Source: Hanstruepera neustonica (lineage in GTDB: Bacteria; Bacteroidota; Bacteroidia; Flavobacteriales; Flavobacteriaceae). Taken from it: a stretch of 64,000 nt of DNA. The notes below the pieces were generated by a model, which was given only the letters and a program-made list of their open reading frames with translations, was not told the origin of the DNA and did not search any database. The stretch is taken from assembly GCF_002895005.1 (NCBI RefSeq), contig NZ_POWF01000002.1:186001-250000 (forward strand), written 5' to 3'. The position numbers and the translations under genes are program-made. Positions 37,020 through 44,649 of the stretch are shown piece after piece; within the stretch, counting starts at the first letter, position 1, and every line of letters starts with the position of its first letter.

Positions 37020-37453
37020 TCTTCTATTATTTTAGCAGATTTTGCAGCTTCAACAATCATCTGATAATAATTCTCTTTTTTATCATTTGGCATGAATGCC
37101 ATCAAATTTATTATTTGATTTTCTCCAGCTTTTTTCATTATCAATAATGTAAAAACAACTTCTTCGTTTTTTTGCTCAACTTCTTGAATAAAGAAAATTT
37201 TAGTTCCCTCAATGAATCCCATTTCAACATTTTCTCCAAAGGATTTATCACCTTTAGCTTCATTTATCAAATTTTGAAAATCACCTGGGACTATCATCGT
37301 TTTCAGCATGGCTCCATCCTCCGTGATTAGAAACTCTCCTAGATCCTTAAATACATTTCTATTTATTTCAAAAGATATCTCGTTTTGACCCAATGACAAA
37401 TAACTATTTGTAACGAAAAATAGACATATTAAAACTTTAAAAAATCTATTCAT
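37016..37453 (-). CDS. Small secreted protein of unknown function inside the paa operon
   Basis: I start at ATG 37453 (145 residues), which overlaps the paaI stop as TAATG; an in-frame TTG at 37462 would give three more residues. The start MNRFFKVLICLFFVTNSYLSLGQ is a signal peptide. The mature part is a mixed alpha/beta chain of about 122 residues with no Cys and no motif I recognise. It overlaps paaI by 1 base and paaJ by 4 bases, so it is tightly coupled to two cytoplasmic catabolic genes although it should be exported. Possible roles (envelope sensing, uptake of aromatics) are speculation. Confidence 0.7.
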   Translation of the reverse strand: MNRFFKVLICLFFVTNSYLSLGQNEISFEINRNVFKDLGEFLITEDGAMLKTMIVPGDFQNLINEAKGDKSFGENVEMGFIEGTKIFFIQEVEQKNEEVVFTLLIMKKAGENQIINLMAFMPNDKKENYYQMIVEAAKSAKIIEE

Positions 37454-37857
37454 TATTCCCAATCTTTTTGAGTGCGATAAACCACTCCCTTAAAAAGGGC
37501 TACCAATTCATCATCGCGTTTGACTTCTATGATATTAAATCCTAATTTAGTATTAACCTTTTCAATGACTGATTCGGCAACCAAATAATCACCTTCTTCC
37601 AATGCTTCAATATGATTAATACTAGTTTCGATGGATACTGCAAATTTACCATGTGTATTGGCTGCAAATCCAAAAGCGGTGTCAGCTAATGCATAACTAA
37701 TGCCGCCATGAGCTTTCCCCATACTATTTAACATATCATTCCTGACAGTCATTGCAACACGGCAACGACCAATTTCACATTCCAATATTTCTATACCCAA
37801 CCATGTGCTGAATGGATCTAGACTCAACATTTTATGTGGAATTAATTCTCCTTTCAT
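37453..37857 (-). CDS. paaI: Hydroxyphenylacetyl-CoA thioesterase PaaI
   Basis: A hotdog-fold thioesterase of 134 residues from ATG 37857. The GTG at 37872 is in frame but falls inside the end of an intergenic repeat (GTGACAAATTC), so I reject it as start. The hotdog core NSMGKAHGGISYALADTAFGFAAN carries the conserved HGG and the Asp of the PaaI subfamily. E. coli PaaI removes CoA from ring-hydroxylated phenylacetyl-CoA dead ends and rescues CoA. The stop codon overlaps the next gene by one base. Length and context both fit. Confidence 0.9.
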   Translation of the reverse strand: MKGELIPHKMLSLDPFSTWLGIEILECEIGRCRVAMTVRNDMLNSMGKAHGGISYALADTAFGFAANTHGKFAVSIETSINHIEALEEGDYLVAESVIEKVNTKLGFNIIEVKRDDELVALFKGVVYRTQKDWE

Positions 37858-37861
37858 ATTT

Positions 37862-37947
37862 GAATTTGTCACTTCGAGTGATTTTCGAAAGAAAATTGTA
37901 TCGAGAAGTTTCGCTTGTTCTCGATACGCTTCGCAATCGAACTGACG
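37862..37947 (-). repeat. Intergenic hairpin repeat, long copy with GTATCGAGAA arms
   Basis: This element fills the gap between paaH and paaI. GTATCGAGAA (37898-37907) and TTCTCGATAC (37918-37927) are perfect 10-base arms around a 10-base loop. Read on the minus strand the element ends in CACTCGAAGTGACAAATTC, similar to the ends of the other copies. Such CTCGATAC elements are familiar intergenic repeats of flavobacterial genomes, as I recall. Confidence 0.7.
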
Positions 37948-39105
37948 CTAGTTAAAAAATGTTTTATTTTCTCTATTCATTTCCCGTAACATCGGACTAC
38001 AACGATAGCGGTCTTCGTGATACTCGTTATACAACTCATCTAGTTTTGCAACACACCAATCAATACCTTTTTCATCAGCCCATGCTAATAAGCCTTTAGG
38101 ATAGTTAACCCCTTTTGTCATGGCATTATCAATATCTTCAGCAGAAGCAATATTCAAAAACAAGGCATCTGCCGCCTCATTAATAAGCATTACTAACACA
38201 CGGTCAAAAATTGATTGTGATAATTCATGGTCTTGCGTTGGTTCAGGTTTAGTCGCAGCTTCTGAATAGTCATAATAGCCTTTTCCAGATTTTCGTCCTA
38301 AATAACCTGCTTCTGCAAATCGTTTTTGAGTAAAGCTTGGTTTATACCTTGGATCGAAATAGAACGCCGTAAACACAGTTTCTGTTACTGTATAATTAAC
38401 ATCGTTCCCTATGAAATCCATTAGTTCAAATGGTCCCATTCTAAAACCACCGAGAGTTTTTAAACTATGGTCTATCGTTGCAAAATCAGCTATACCTTCT
38501 TCATAGATACGGAGGGATTCACCATAAAACGGCCTTGCAACTCTATTGACAATAAACCCGGGAGTATCTTTGGCTACAGCCACTGTTTTTTTCCAGTTTT
38601 TAATGATATCAACTGATTTATCTAAAACCGTCTTTGAGGTTTGCACAGCTGGAATGACCTCAACCAATTTCATTAATGGTGCTGGATTGAAAAAGTGTAT
38701 ACCGATACAGCGTTCCGGTTTTTGCAATGATGAAGCTATTGAAGCTATTGACAAACTCGACGTGTTTGATGCGATAATGCATTCGTCTGCAACATAGCTT
38801 TCCAATTCAGAAAAAACTTTCTTTTTTATATCTAGGTTTTCGATAATGGCTTCAATGGTCAAGTTGGAATCTCCTAAATCCTTTAAGCTATCCACATAGG
38901 TAATATGTCCTTGTATTCTTGATTTTTCATCAGAATCGATACGTCCCTTTTCCACTAATCGACTCAATATTTTTTCTAAACTATCTTTGGCTTTATCTAA
39001 AGCCGCTTGGTTGGTATCGTATAATTTGACCTGGCAACCTGCAGTGGCAGCCACTTGCGCAATGCCACTTCCCATAGTTCCAGAACCGATGATTCCTACA
39101 TTCAT
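37948..39105 (-). CDS. paaH: 3-hydroxyacyl-CoA dehydrogenase PaaH
   Basis: The 385-residue enzyme has an N-terminal Rossmann NAD-binding motif (VGIIGSGTMGSGIAQVAA), the active-site region ERCIGIHFFNPAPLMKLVEVI and two C-terminal 3HCDH domains (about 185-280 and 295-380). It oxidises 3-hydroxyadipyl-CoA to 3-oxoadipyl-CoA in the lower paa pathway. E. coli PaaH is longer (about 475 residues); this size suits the shorter form. Its ATG overlaps the paaG stop as TAATG. The 86-base gap downstream, before paaI, is taken up by the long hairpin repeat. Confidence 0.92.
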   Translation of the reverse strand: MNVGIIGSGTMGSGIAQVAATAGCQVKLYDTNQAALDKAKDSLEKILSRLVEKGRIDSDEKSRIQGHITYVDSLKDLGDSNLTIEAIIENLDIKKKVFSELESYVADECIIASNTSSLSIASIASSLQKPERCIGIHFFNPAPLMKLVEVIPAVQTSKTVLDKSVDIIKNWKKTVAVAKDTPGFIVNRVARPFYGESLRIYEEGIADFATIDHSLKTLGGFRMGPFELMDFIGNDVNYTVTETVFTAFYFDPRYKPSFTQKRFAEAGYLGRKSGKGYYDYSEAATKPEPTQDHELSQSIFDRVLVMLINEAADALFLNIASAEDIDNAMTKGVNYPKGLLAWADEKGIDWCVAKLDELYNEYHEDRYRCSPMLREMNRENKTFFN

Positions 39106-39890
39106 TATTTTCCTTTAAAAGTTGGCTTGCGTTTTTCAACAAATGCCGAAACACCTTCGGTGTAATCATCTGTTTGAGCCGCTTCGATTTGTAATTTTGA
39201 TTCCAACGCCAATTGCTGCTCCAAATTATTAGTCAACGATTGGTTGAAGGCTTCTTTTATTTTTCCTAATGCCAATGTTGGCATATTGGCCATTTTAAGT
39301 GCTAACTTGTTCACTTCCTCTTGAAAACTATCAAACGGAATGACTTTATAAATCATTCCCATTTTTTCAGCTTCTTCTGCCGAAACCTTATCTCCTAACA
39401 TAGCTAATGCTGATGCTTTTTGAAACCCAATTAAACGCGGTAAGAAAAATGTACCCGCACTATCAGGTATCAGTCCTATAAGACTAAAGGCTTGAATAAA
39501 ACTGACATTTTCGTGGGCCACAACAACATCACAAGCTAGGGCAATATTTGCTCCAGCTCCAGCAGCCACACCATTTATTGCTCCAATTACAGGTTTTTTT
39601 ATATTCCTTATTCTTGTAATAATCGGATTGTAATGCTCCTCCAATATCTTTTTAAACCCTGGATTCAATTCTGGAGTTGTGACTTCTTTTAAATCTTGAC
39701 CAGCGCAAAACGCTTTTCCATTTCCAGTTAAAACAATGGCTCTAACTTCTTTATTTGATTCACAATCATCAAAAACTGTCTGTAACCTTAAAGCCATTTC
39801 ACGATTGAAACTGTTAAAAACTTCAGGTCGGTTAAGTGTTATGTACGCTATGTTGTCTTCAATTTTTAATGCAATTGAATTGCTACTCAT
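39105..39890 (-). CDS. paaG: 1,2-epoxyphenylacetyl-CoA isomerase PaaG
   Basis: A crotonase-fold isomerase of 261 residues that converts the ring epoxide to oxepin-CoA. It aligns by eye with E. coli PaaG along its length: ITLNRPEVFNSFNREM, GKAFCAGQDLKEV, INGVAAGAGANIALACDVV, FSLIGLIPDSAGTFFLPRL and the C-terminal YTEGVSAFVEKRKPTFKGK. The classical hydratase Glu positions are replaced, and the PaaG-type Asp in LIPDSAG is present. It follows paaD after a repeat-bearing 49-base gap and is coupled to paaH by a 1-base overlap. Confidence 0.94.
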   Translation of the reverse strand: MSSNSIALKIEDNIAYITLNRPEVFNSFNREMALRLQTVFDDCESNKEVRAIVLTGNGKAFCAGQDLKEVTTPELNPGFKKILEEHYNPIITRIRNIKKPVIGAINGVAAGAGANIALACDVVVAHENVSFIQAFSLIGLIPDSAGTFFLPRLIGFQKASALAMLGDKVSAEEAEKMGMIYKVIPFDSFQEEVNKLALKMANMPTLALGKIKEAFNQSLTNNLEQQLALESKLQIEAAQTDDYTEGVSAFVEKRKPTFKGK

Positions 39891-39908
39891 ACCTTTTATT
39901 TATTTTTA

Positions 39909-39938
39909 GATTCTGAAACTAGTTCAGAATGACAAATC
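39909..39938. repeat. Intergenic hairpin repeat, copy 2 (TGACAAATC end)
   Basis: ATTCTGAA (39910-39917) pairs perfectly with TTCAGAAT (39923-39930) around a short ACTAG centre, followed by GACAAATC. It fills the gap between paaD and paaG. Confidence 0.65.
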
Positions 39939-39939
39939 T

Positions 39940-40440
39940 TTATTTTAAACATTTAAAATAATCAAATGGCTCTTGGCAGTCTTCACACTGAAATTGTGCC
40001 TTGCACGCTGTTGAACCAAATTGACTGACCATTTTAGTGTTTTTACTTCCACATTGAGGGCATTTCACTAATTTCTTACCATGAAGCAAAACATCTTTAT
40101 CAGCTTCAGCTTCCAATGGAGCCGCTATACCATATTTTTCCAATGCTTCCCTTCCTTTTGGTGTAATCCAATCGGTTGTCCAAGCAGGATGCAGAATTAA
40201 ATCAATTTCAGACTCATAACCAGCATCTTTTAAAGCCTTTTTAATATCATCACCAATAACATCCATGGCTGGGCAACCACTGTAGGTTGGTGTGATTTCA
40301 ATTTTCACTAGATTATTTTCGATAACAGCTGAACGTACAACACCCATATCCATAATAGAAAGCACAGGAATTTCAGGGTCTGACACTTGTTCCAAAATTG
40401 GAATTAAGTTTTCGTCTATATGTTGTTCTTGTGTTACCAT
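39940..40440 (-). CDS. paaD: Phenylacetyl-CoA epoxidase assembly protein PaaD
   Basis: A 166-residue protein with an N-terminal MIP18/DUF59 domain (about 8-95, VSDPEIPVLSIMDMGVV and PTYSGCPAMDVIGDD) and a C-terminal zinc-ribbon-like part with CPQCGS and CEDCQ pairs (about 128-157). PaaD is needed for activity of the PaaABCE epoxidase and is thought to help deliver Fe-S or diiron cofactors. The gene follows paaC after 67 bases that contain a hairpin repeat. Alternative naming (PaaJ) occurs in other organisms. Confidence 0.93.
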   Translation of the reverse strand: MVTQEQHIDENLIPILEQVSDPEIPVLSIMDMGVVRSAVIENNLVKIEITPTYSGCPAMDVIGDDIKKALKDAGYESEIDLILHPAWTTDWITPKGREALEKYGIAAPLEAEADKDVLLHGKKLVKCPQCGSKNTKMVSQFGSTACKAQFQCEDCQEPFDYFKCLK

Positions 40441-40443
40441 TTT

Positions 40444-40473
40444 GAGACCTCTCGACTAGGCTCGAGGTGACAT
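40444..40473. repeat. Intergenic hairpin repeat, copy 3 (GGTGACAT end)
   Basis: ACCTCTCGA (from 40447) pairs with TCGAGGT (40462-40468) with one bulged base, followed by GACAT. It lies between paaC and paaD and is a divergent relative of the GAATGACAAATC elements. Confidence 0.55.
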
Positions 40474-40507
40474 TTTTTTATAAGATTCCTGTATACACAG
40501 GAATTGG

Positions 40508-41263
40508 TTACCATTCCATATTGGGATATGCCCGTTGCATATATTGTAATTCAGCCAATAAATAGCCTAAATGTTCGGTGTGAATACCTTGTTTGCCGCC
40601 TTTTTGAAAATATTTCCTCTCTGGAATTTCCAAGGTAGCTTCTTCCAAGATATTCCCAACTTGATTGTAATAGTCATCTTTTAACTTCGTAACATCTACA
40701 CCTATACCTTCAGCTACCATGACTTTATCGGCTTCTGTTTGATGAAATAACTCATCGGTATATGTCCATAAATCATTTATGGCCATTTGAATACGGTCAT
40801 GACTTTCTGATGTCCCATCACCCAAACGTTTGATCCAATCTGAAGAAAATCGTTTATGATAACTAACTTCCTTTAGTGATTTAGTTGCAATGGCTGAAAG
40901 TGTTAAATCTTGACTTTTTTCAAGTTCCGTTAGCATTAAGAAATGATAAACATCAAACAAAAATTGTCTAGCTATGGTATAGCCAAAATCCGTATTGGGC
41001 TGTTCTACTAATAGTACATTTAAATAATCACGCTCTTTTCGTAGCATAGCGATGTCATCTTCTTTTCGCCCATCTCCAGCAATTTTAGCAGCATATTGAT
41101 AAAAGCTTCGCACTTGACCTAACAAATCCAGAGAGATATTAGTACATGCAATATCTGTTTCCAAAGTTGGACCATGCCCACATAATTCACCTAAACGCTG
41201 ACCTAAAATCAGATTATTGTCAGCAATACCAAGAATATAATTGTATAAATTTTCGTTTTTCAT
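40508..41263 (-). CDS. paaC: Phenylacetyl-CoA epoxidase structural subunit PaaC
   Basis: A ferritin-like helical subunit of 251 residues. Marks include YILGIADNNLILGQRLGELCGHGP at the start, DIACTNISLDLLGQ, LLVEQPNTDFGYTIARQFLFD, EVSYHKRFSSDWIKRLGDGT and the C-terminal HTEHLGYLLAELQYMQR. In the epoxidase, PaaC forms the scaffold pair with catalytic PaaA. The start overlaps the paaB stop by one base, which fits tight stoichiometry. Full length compared with the E. coli protein (about 248). Confidence 0.95.
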   Translation of the reverse strand: MKNENLYNYILGIADNNLILGQRLGELCGHGPTLETDIACTNISLDLLGQVRSFYQYAAKIAGDGRKEDDIAMLRKERDYLNVLLVEQPNTDFGYTIARQFLFDVYHFLMLTELEKSQDLTLSAIATKSLKEVSYHKRFSSDWIKRLGDGTSESHDRIQMAINDLWTYTDELFHQTEADKVMVAEGIGVDVTKLKDDYYNQVGNILEEATLEIPERKYFQKGGKQGIHTEHLGYLLAELQYMQRAYPNMEW

Positions 41264-41553
41264 TACATATGTTTTACTTCATCTGGTAAATCATAAAACG
41301 TTGGGTGACGATATACCTTATCTTGAGCTGGCTCAAACAATTCTCCATTGTGTTCTGGGTTTGAAGCTGTAATATGCTTTGATTCAACTACCCAAATACT
41401 GACGCCTTCATTACGACGCGTGTAGACGTCACGAGCATTTTCAAGAGCCATTTCTGCATCAGCCGCATGAAGACTTCCAAAATGACGGTGTTCTAATCCA
41501 TTTTTACTTCTCACAAATACCTCCCATAGAGGCCAGTTCTTTTTATCTGACAT
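41263..41553 (-). CDS. paaB: Phenylacetyl-CoA epoxidase subunit PaaB
   Basis: A 96-residue protein with the family signature WPLWEVFVRSKNGLEHRHFG, DAEMALENARDVYTRRNEGV and SIWVVESKHITASNP. PaaB bridges PaaAC heterodimers in the multicomponent epoxidase. It starts two bases after paaA stops and overlaps paaC by one base. Length is that of the known family (about 95). Confidence 0.95.
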   Translation of the reverse strand: MSDKKNWPLWEVFVRSKNGLEHRHFGSLHAADAEMALENARDVYTRRNEGVSIWVVESKHITASNPEHNGELFEPAQDKVYRHPTFYDLPDEVKHM

Positions 41554-41555
41554 AT

Positions 41556-42512
41556 CTAAACCGCTTGTTTATTTTTTAATTCACTCTTTTTATCGGCATA
41601 AGCCATGGCAGCATCTCTTACCCAAGCGCCATTTTCCCAAGCATTAACTCTTGCTTTCATACGCTCTTTATTACATGGACCATGACCTTTTACCACTTGC
41701 CAAAACTCATCCCAATCAATTTCACCAAAGTCATAACCTTGCTTGGCTTCATTCCATTTTAAATCCGGATCCGGAATTGTCAATCCTAATATGTCGGCTT
41801 GAGGTACTGTTTGGTCAATAAATTGTTGACGCAAGTCATCATTTGTTTTTCTTTTTAGTTTCCACTTCATGGATTGAGCCGTATGTGGTGATTCATCATC
41901 TTTAGGACCGAACATCATTAAAGATGGCCACCAAAAACGATTTAATGCGTCTTGCGCCATGTCCTTTTGCTCTGGCGCTCCGTTAGCTAATTTTAGCATG
42001 ATTTCATAGCCTTGTCTTTGATGAAAACTTTCTTCCTTACAAATTCTGACCATAGCTCTGGCATATGGCCCATAAGATGTTCCACATAACGCCACTTGAT
42101 TAATAATTGCTGCGCCATCAACCAACCAACCAATAGCTCCCATATCAGCCCATGTTAAGGCTGGATAATTGAATATGGACGAATATTTAGCCTTACCTGT
42201 ATGCAATTGATCAAACATTTCATCACGTGAAATACCTAATGTTTCAGCTGCACTATAGAGATACAGACCATGTCCGCCTTCATCCTGAACTTTTGCCAGA
42301 AGCGCCACTTTTCGTCTTAAAGAAGGTGCTCTGGTTATCCAGTTACCTTCTGGTAGCATTCCCACAATTTCAGAATGGGCATGCTGCGAAATCTGACGAA
42401 TGTGGGTTTGCCTGTATTTTTCAGGCATCCAATCTTTAGGTTCAATTTTATCATCACGTAAAATTCGCGCTTCAAATTGTTCTTCTAAATTTTTTATTTG
42501 TTCTTCACTCAT
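41556..42512 (-). CDS. paaA: Phenylacetyl-CoA epoxidase catalytic subunit PaaA
   Basis: The 318-residue diiron subunit matches E. coli PaaA over nearly its whole length by eye. The two Glu-x-x-His iron motifs are visible in [16 protein letters not shown] and [33 protein letters not shown] and [20 protein letters not shown] are also conserved. It inserts one oxygen atom into the ring of phenylacetyl-CoA to give the 1,2-epoxide. A repeat-containing gap of 71 bases separates it from paaE. The start ATG at 42512 matches the family N terminus. Confidence 0.96.
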   Translation of the reverse strand: MSEEQIKNLEEQFEARILRDDKIEPKDWMPEKYRQTHIRQISQHAHSEIVGMLPEGNWITRAPSLRRKVALLAKVQDEGGHGLYLYSAAETLGISRDEMFDQLHTGKAKYSSIFNYPALTWADMGAIGWLVDGAAIINQVALCGTSYGPYARAMVRICKEESFHQRQGYEIMLKLANGAPEQKDMAQDALNRFWWPSLMMFGPKDDESPHTAQSMKWKLKRKTNDDLRQQFIDQTVPQADILGLTIPDPDLKWNEAKQGYDFGEIDWDEFWQVVKGHGPCNKERMKARVNAWENGAWVRDAAMAYADKKSELKNKQAV

Positions 42513-42525
42513 AATTCAGTATTTA

Positions 42526-42576
42526 GATTCCACATCACATTTCGAGCACCTCAATGTCCGTGGAGAATGACAAATC
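42526..42576. repeat. Intergenic hairpin repeat, copy 4 (GAATGACAAATC end)
   Basis: TCCAC at the left pairs with GTGGA at the right, with ACATT and AATGT pairing further in, and the element ends in GAATGACAAATC. It fills most of the gap between paaE and paaA and is the longest of the elements with this exact end. Confidence 0.6.
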
Positions 42577-42583
42577 TTTTTAT

Positions 42584-43657
42584 TTAAACATCGAAATCAA
42601 CGACTACTTTATCTGATGTTGGCACCGCTTGGCAACTCAATACATAGTTTTGAGCCACTTCCTTATCTTCTAGGGCATAATTAATTTTCATTTCTACCGC
42701 TCCTTCCTTAACTTGACATTTACAGGTGCTACACACCCCTCCTTTACAAGCAAAAGGCAAATCGGCCCCTGCACCTAAAGCAGCATCTAAAATATTATCA
42801 TATTCCTTGGTCATGGTAAATAAAAACTCTTTACCACCATCAATTATGGTTACTTGAGTACCTTCTACATTTTGTTGTGAGAGACGTTCAGCCCTTTTTA
42901 TGTCTTCTTCAGTCAGCCCTTTAACAAATAACTCAAAGTGAATTAACTCTTTTGGCAAACCGGCATTGGCTAAATAATTACTCACGTAATTGACCATATC
43001 TTCCGGACCACATAAAAACACCTCGCTAGTATCCGGAATATCAATAAATGTTCCCGTAAGAACTTTCATTTTTTCATCATCAAAACGACCGTTGAAAAGT
43101 TCTATATCACGTCTTTCTTTAGTTAGGAAATAATAGATTTCCAATCGCCCAAAATAGGTGTTTCGTAATTGCTCTAGTTCTTCCTTAAAGATAATGGATT
43201 TTGCGGTCTTATTCACATAAAACAGCTTGCATGTAGAATTAGGTTCAGCTGCTAAATGTGTTTTAATCATGGACATGATTGGTGTAATACCACTGCCAGC
43301 AGCAAAAAACAAATAATTTTTAGCATTTGTGGTATTCGTTTTTACTCCAAATGTACCACTCGGTTCCATAATATCGAGCACGTCACCTTTTTTAAGTGTG
43401 GTATTGACATAGGTAGAGAATTTACCTCCTGGAATTTGCTTTACAGCCACTTTCCATTGGTCTTCCATAGGGCTTGAACATAAGGAATAGGATCGTCTTA
43501 AATCTTCACCATCTATAAGGGTTCGCAACGTTAAATGTTGACCTTGTGCGTATTTAAAAGTCTCTTTTAAATCTTCCGGGATATCAAAAGTTACTACCGA
43601 AGTATCTTTTGTCTCTTTGTAAATATCTTTAATTTTTATTTTATGAAAGTCTGCCAT
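42584..43657 (-). CDS. paaE: Phenylacetyl-CoA epoxidase reductase PaaE
   Basis: Starting at ATG 43657 gives 357 residues beginning MADFHKIKIKD, the expected N terminus; an upstream in-frame codon at 43705 would run through the operator. An FAD/ferredoxin-NADP reductase-like part (about 1-235) has the FAD motif RRSYSLCSSP and FFAAGSGITPIMSMIK. A C-terminal plant-type [2Fe-2S] ferredoxin domain (about 265-357) has CKGGVCSTCKC and a fourth Cys in VLSCQAVP. It passes electrons from NADPH to the PaaA diiron centre. It is the first catabolic gene after the regulator. Confidence 0.95.
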   Translation of the reverse strand: MADFHKIKIKDIYKETKDTSVVTFDIPEDLKETFKYAQGQHLTLRTLIDGEDLRRSYSLCSSPMEDQWKVAVKQIPGGKFSTYVNTTLKKGDVLDIMEPSGTFGVKTNTTNAKNYLFFAAGSGITPIMSMIKTHLAAEPNSTCKLFYVNKTAKSIIFKEELEQLRNTYFGRLEIYYFLTKERRDIELFNGRFDDEKMKVLTGTFIDIPDTSEVFLCGPEDMVNYVSNYLANAGLPKELIHFELFVKGLTEEDIKRAERLSQQNVEGTQVTIIDGGKEFLFTMTKEYDNILDAALGAGADLPFACKGGVCSTCKCQVKEGAVEMKINYALEDKEVAQNYVLSCQAVPTSDKVVVDFDV

Positions 43658-43676
43658 ACAAATTAAAAAAACCATT

Positions 43677-43696
43677 AAACTAACACTTGTTAGTTT
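43677..43696. promoter_or_regulatory. Candidate operator for the TetR-type paa regulator
   Basis: AAACTAACACTTGTTAGTTT is a perfect inverted repeat with 9-base arms and a 2-base centre. It lies 7 bases downstream of a -7-like box and 20 bases upstream of paaE, where a repressor would cover the transcription start. Its core CTAAC-n4-GTTAG resembles, from memory, the CNAACGNNCGTTNG-type site reported for the TetR-family PaaR of Thermus. No second copy was noticed near the tetR start. Confidence 0.7.
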
Positions 43697-43702
43697 GCTT
43701 GA

Positions 43703-43710
43703 CAAATTTA
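43703..43710 (-). promoter_or_regulatory. Candidate -7 box of the paa operon
   Basis: On the minus strand TAAATTTG matches the Bacteroidota TAnnTTTG box exactly. It sits in the 69-base gap between the regulator and paaE, next to the palindrome. A TTG lies upstream at a shorter distance than usual, so the -33 element is uncertain. Confidence 0.5.
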
Positions 43711-43726
43711 CAAAATAATTTTCAAT

Positions 43727-44296
43727 TTAGATGTTAATACCGTTTATCAAGACCTTACTCAATTGAGACGATAGTAATTGGGTATCTAAATCTTCTTTTT
43801 TAGGTATCCAAAGATACAATGAGCGTAAGGTTGATAGGACCGAAAACAGCATAACTTCAATGTTGACATTAACAATTTCACCTTTATTGACACCGTCAAT
43901 CAAAACATTTCTAAAATCATTTTCATAGGCCGCACGCAAAGCCAGATAGTAATCTCTTTTTTCTTCTAAATGCATCCAGTCATTATTCAGCGATGCCATA
44001 CCATAGGTATTATTAGCCGTAATATCAACGTGTAGCTGGACAACCTTTTCCAATTTGTCAATATTGGAAATATTAGCCTGCTTGATATTTTGCATGCCTT
44101 TCGTGAAATTTTCAGCTAAAGAAATAATGATCTCCTTTAAAATTTCCTGTTTAGAGCTAATATGATTGTAAAGACTGGCTGCTTTGATACCCATTTCTGC
44201 AGCTAAATCCCTCATAGTAACAGCGCTATAGCCTTTTTCTTTAAAAAGTTTAGCCGCTGTATTGATGATTTCTTCTCTTCTTGTTTCTTGCCTCAA
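43727..44296 (-). CDS. TetR/AcrR-family regulator of the paa cluster
   Basis: A 189-residue repressor-type protein. The N-terminal helix-turn-helix (about 8-55, IINTAAKLFKEKGYSAVTMRDLAAEMGIKAASLYNHISSKQ region) is typical TetR; the C-terminal ligand domain is helical and not conserved enough to name a ligand. It is transcribed in the same direction as paaE, 69 bases ahead, with the palindromic operator candidate between. By analogy with PaaR-type TetR regulators, phenylacetyl-CoA or a related CoA ester is a likely inducer; that is inference. It is divergent from the rhodanese gene. Confidence 0.88.
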   Translation of the reverse strand: MRQETRREEIINTAAKLFKEKGYSAVTMRDLAAEMGIKAASLYNHISSKQEILKEIIISLAENFTKGMQNIKQANISNIDKLEKVVQLHVDITANNTYGMASLNNDWMHLEEKRDYYLALRAAYENDFRNVLIDGVNKGEIVNVNIEVMLFSVLSTLRSLYLWIPKKEDLDTQLLSSQLSKVLINGINI

Positions 44297-44333
44297 TTTT
44301 ATATTCTATAATTTTATTGTAAATTTAAGTAAA

Positions 44334-44340
44334 AAGGAGG
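44334..44340 (+). promoter_or_regulatory. Strong Shine-Dalgarno sequence before the rhodanese gene
   Basis: AAGGAGG, a full anti-Shine-Dalgarno match, ends three bases before the ATG at 44344. Such strong sites are uncommon in Flavobacteriia, where most genes in this window show only A-rich leaders. Confidence 0.6.
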
Positions 44341-44343
44341 ATT

Positions 44344-44649
44344 ATGGGATTTTTAGATTTTTTGTTTGGAGCTAAAAAGAGGCAGGTACAATTTTATATG
44401 GAAAATGGTGCTGAAATTCTTGATGTGAGAACGCAACGGGAGTGGGACCATGGCCATATTGAAGGTGCCAGACATATTCCCCTTAATGATTTACAAAATC
44501 ATGTGGACGAACTTAAATCTTTAGAAAAGCCCTTTATAGTATGTTGTGCCAGTGGCGTGCGTTCGGCAAAAGCTGCAAAATTTTTGAATCTGCATAATAT
44601 TGAGGCTACTAATGGTGGCGGTTGGGTGAGCCTTAAGCGAAAATTATAG
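44344..44649 (+). CDS. Single-domain rhodanese-like protein
   Basis: A 101-residue cytoplasmic protein consisting of one rhodanese domain. It has ILDVRTQREWDHGHIEGARHIP and the active-site loop with the sulfur-carrying Cys in IVCCASGVRSAKAA. It probably carries a persulfide for sulfur transfer or detoxification; the partner is unknown. The stop codon overlaps the convergent DUF4230 gene by 6 bases. It is divergent from the paa regulator, with 47 bases between the two starts. Confidence 0.9.
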   Translation: MGFLDFLFGAKKRQVQFYMENGAEILDVRTQREWDHGHIEGARHIPLNDLQNHVDELKSLEKPFIVCCASGVRSAKAAKFLNLHNIEATNGGGWVSLKRKL

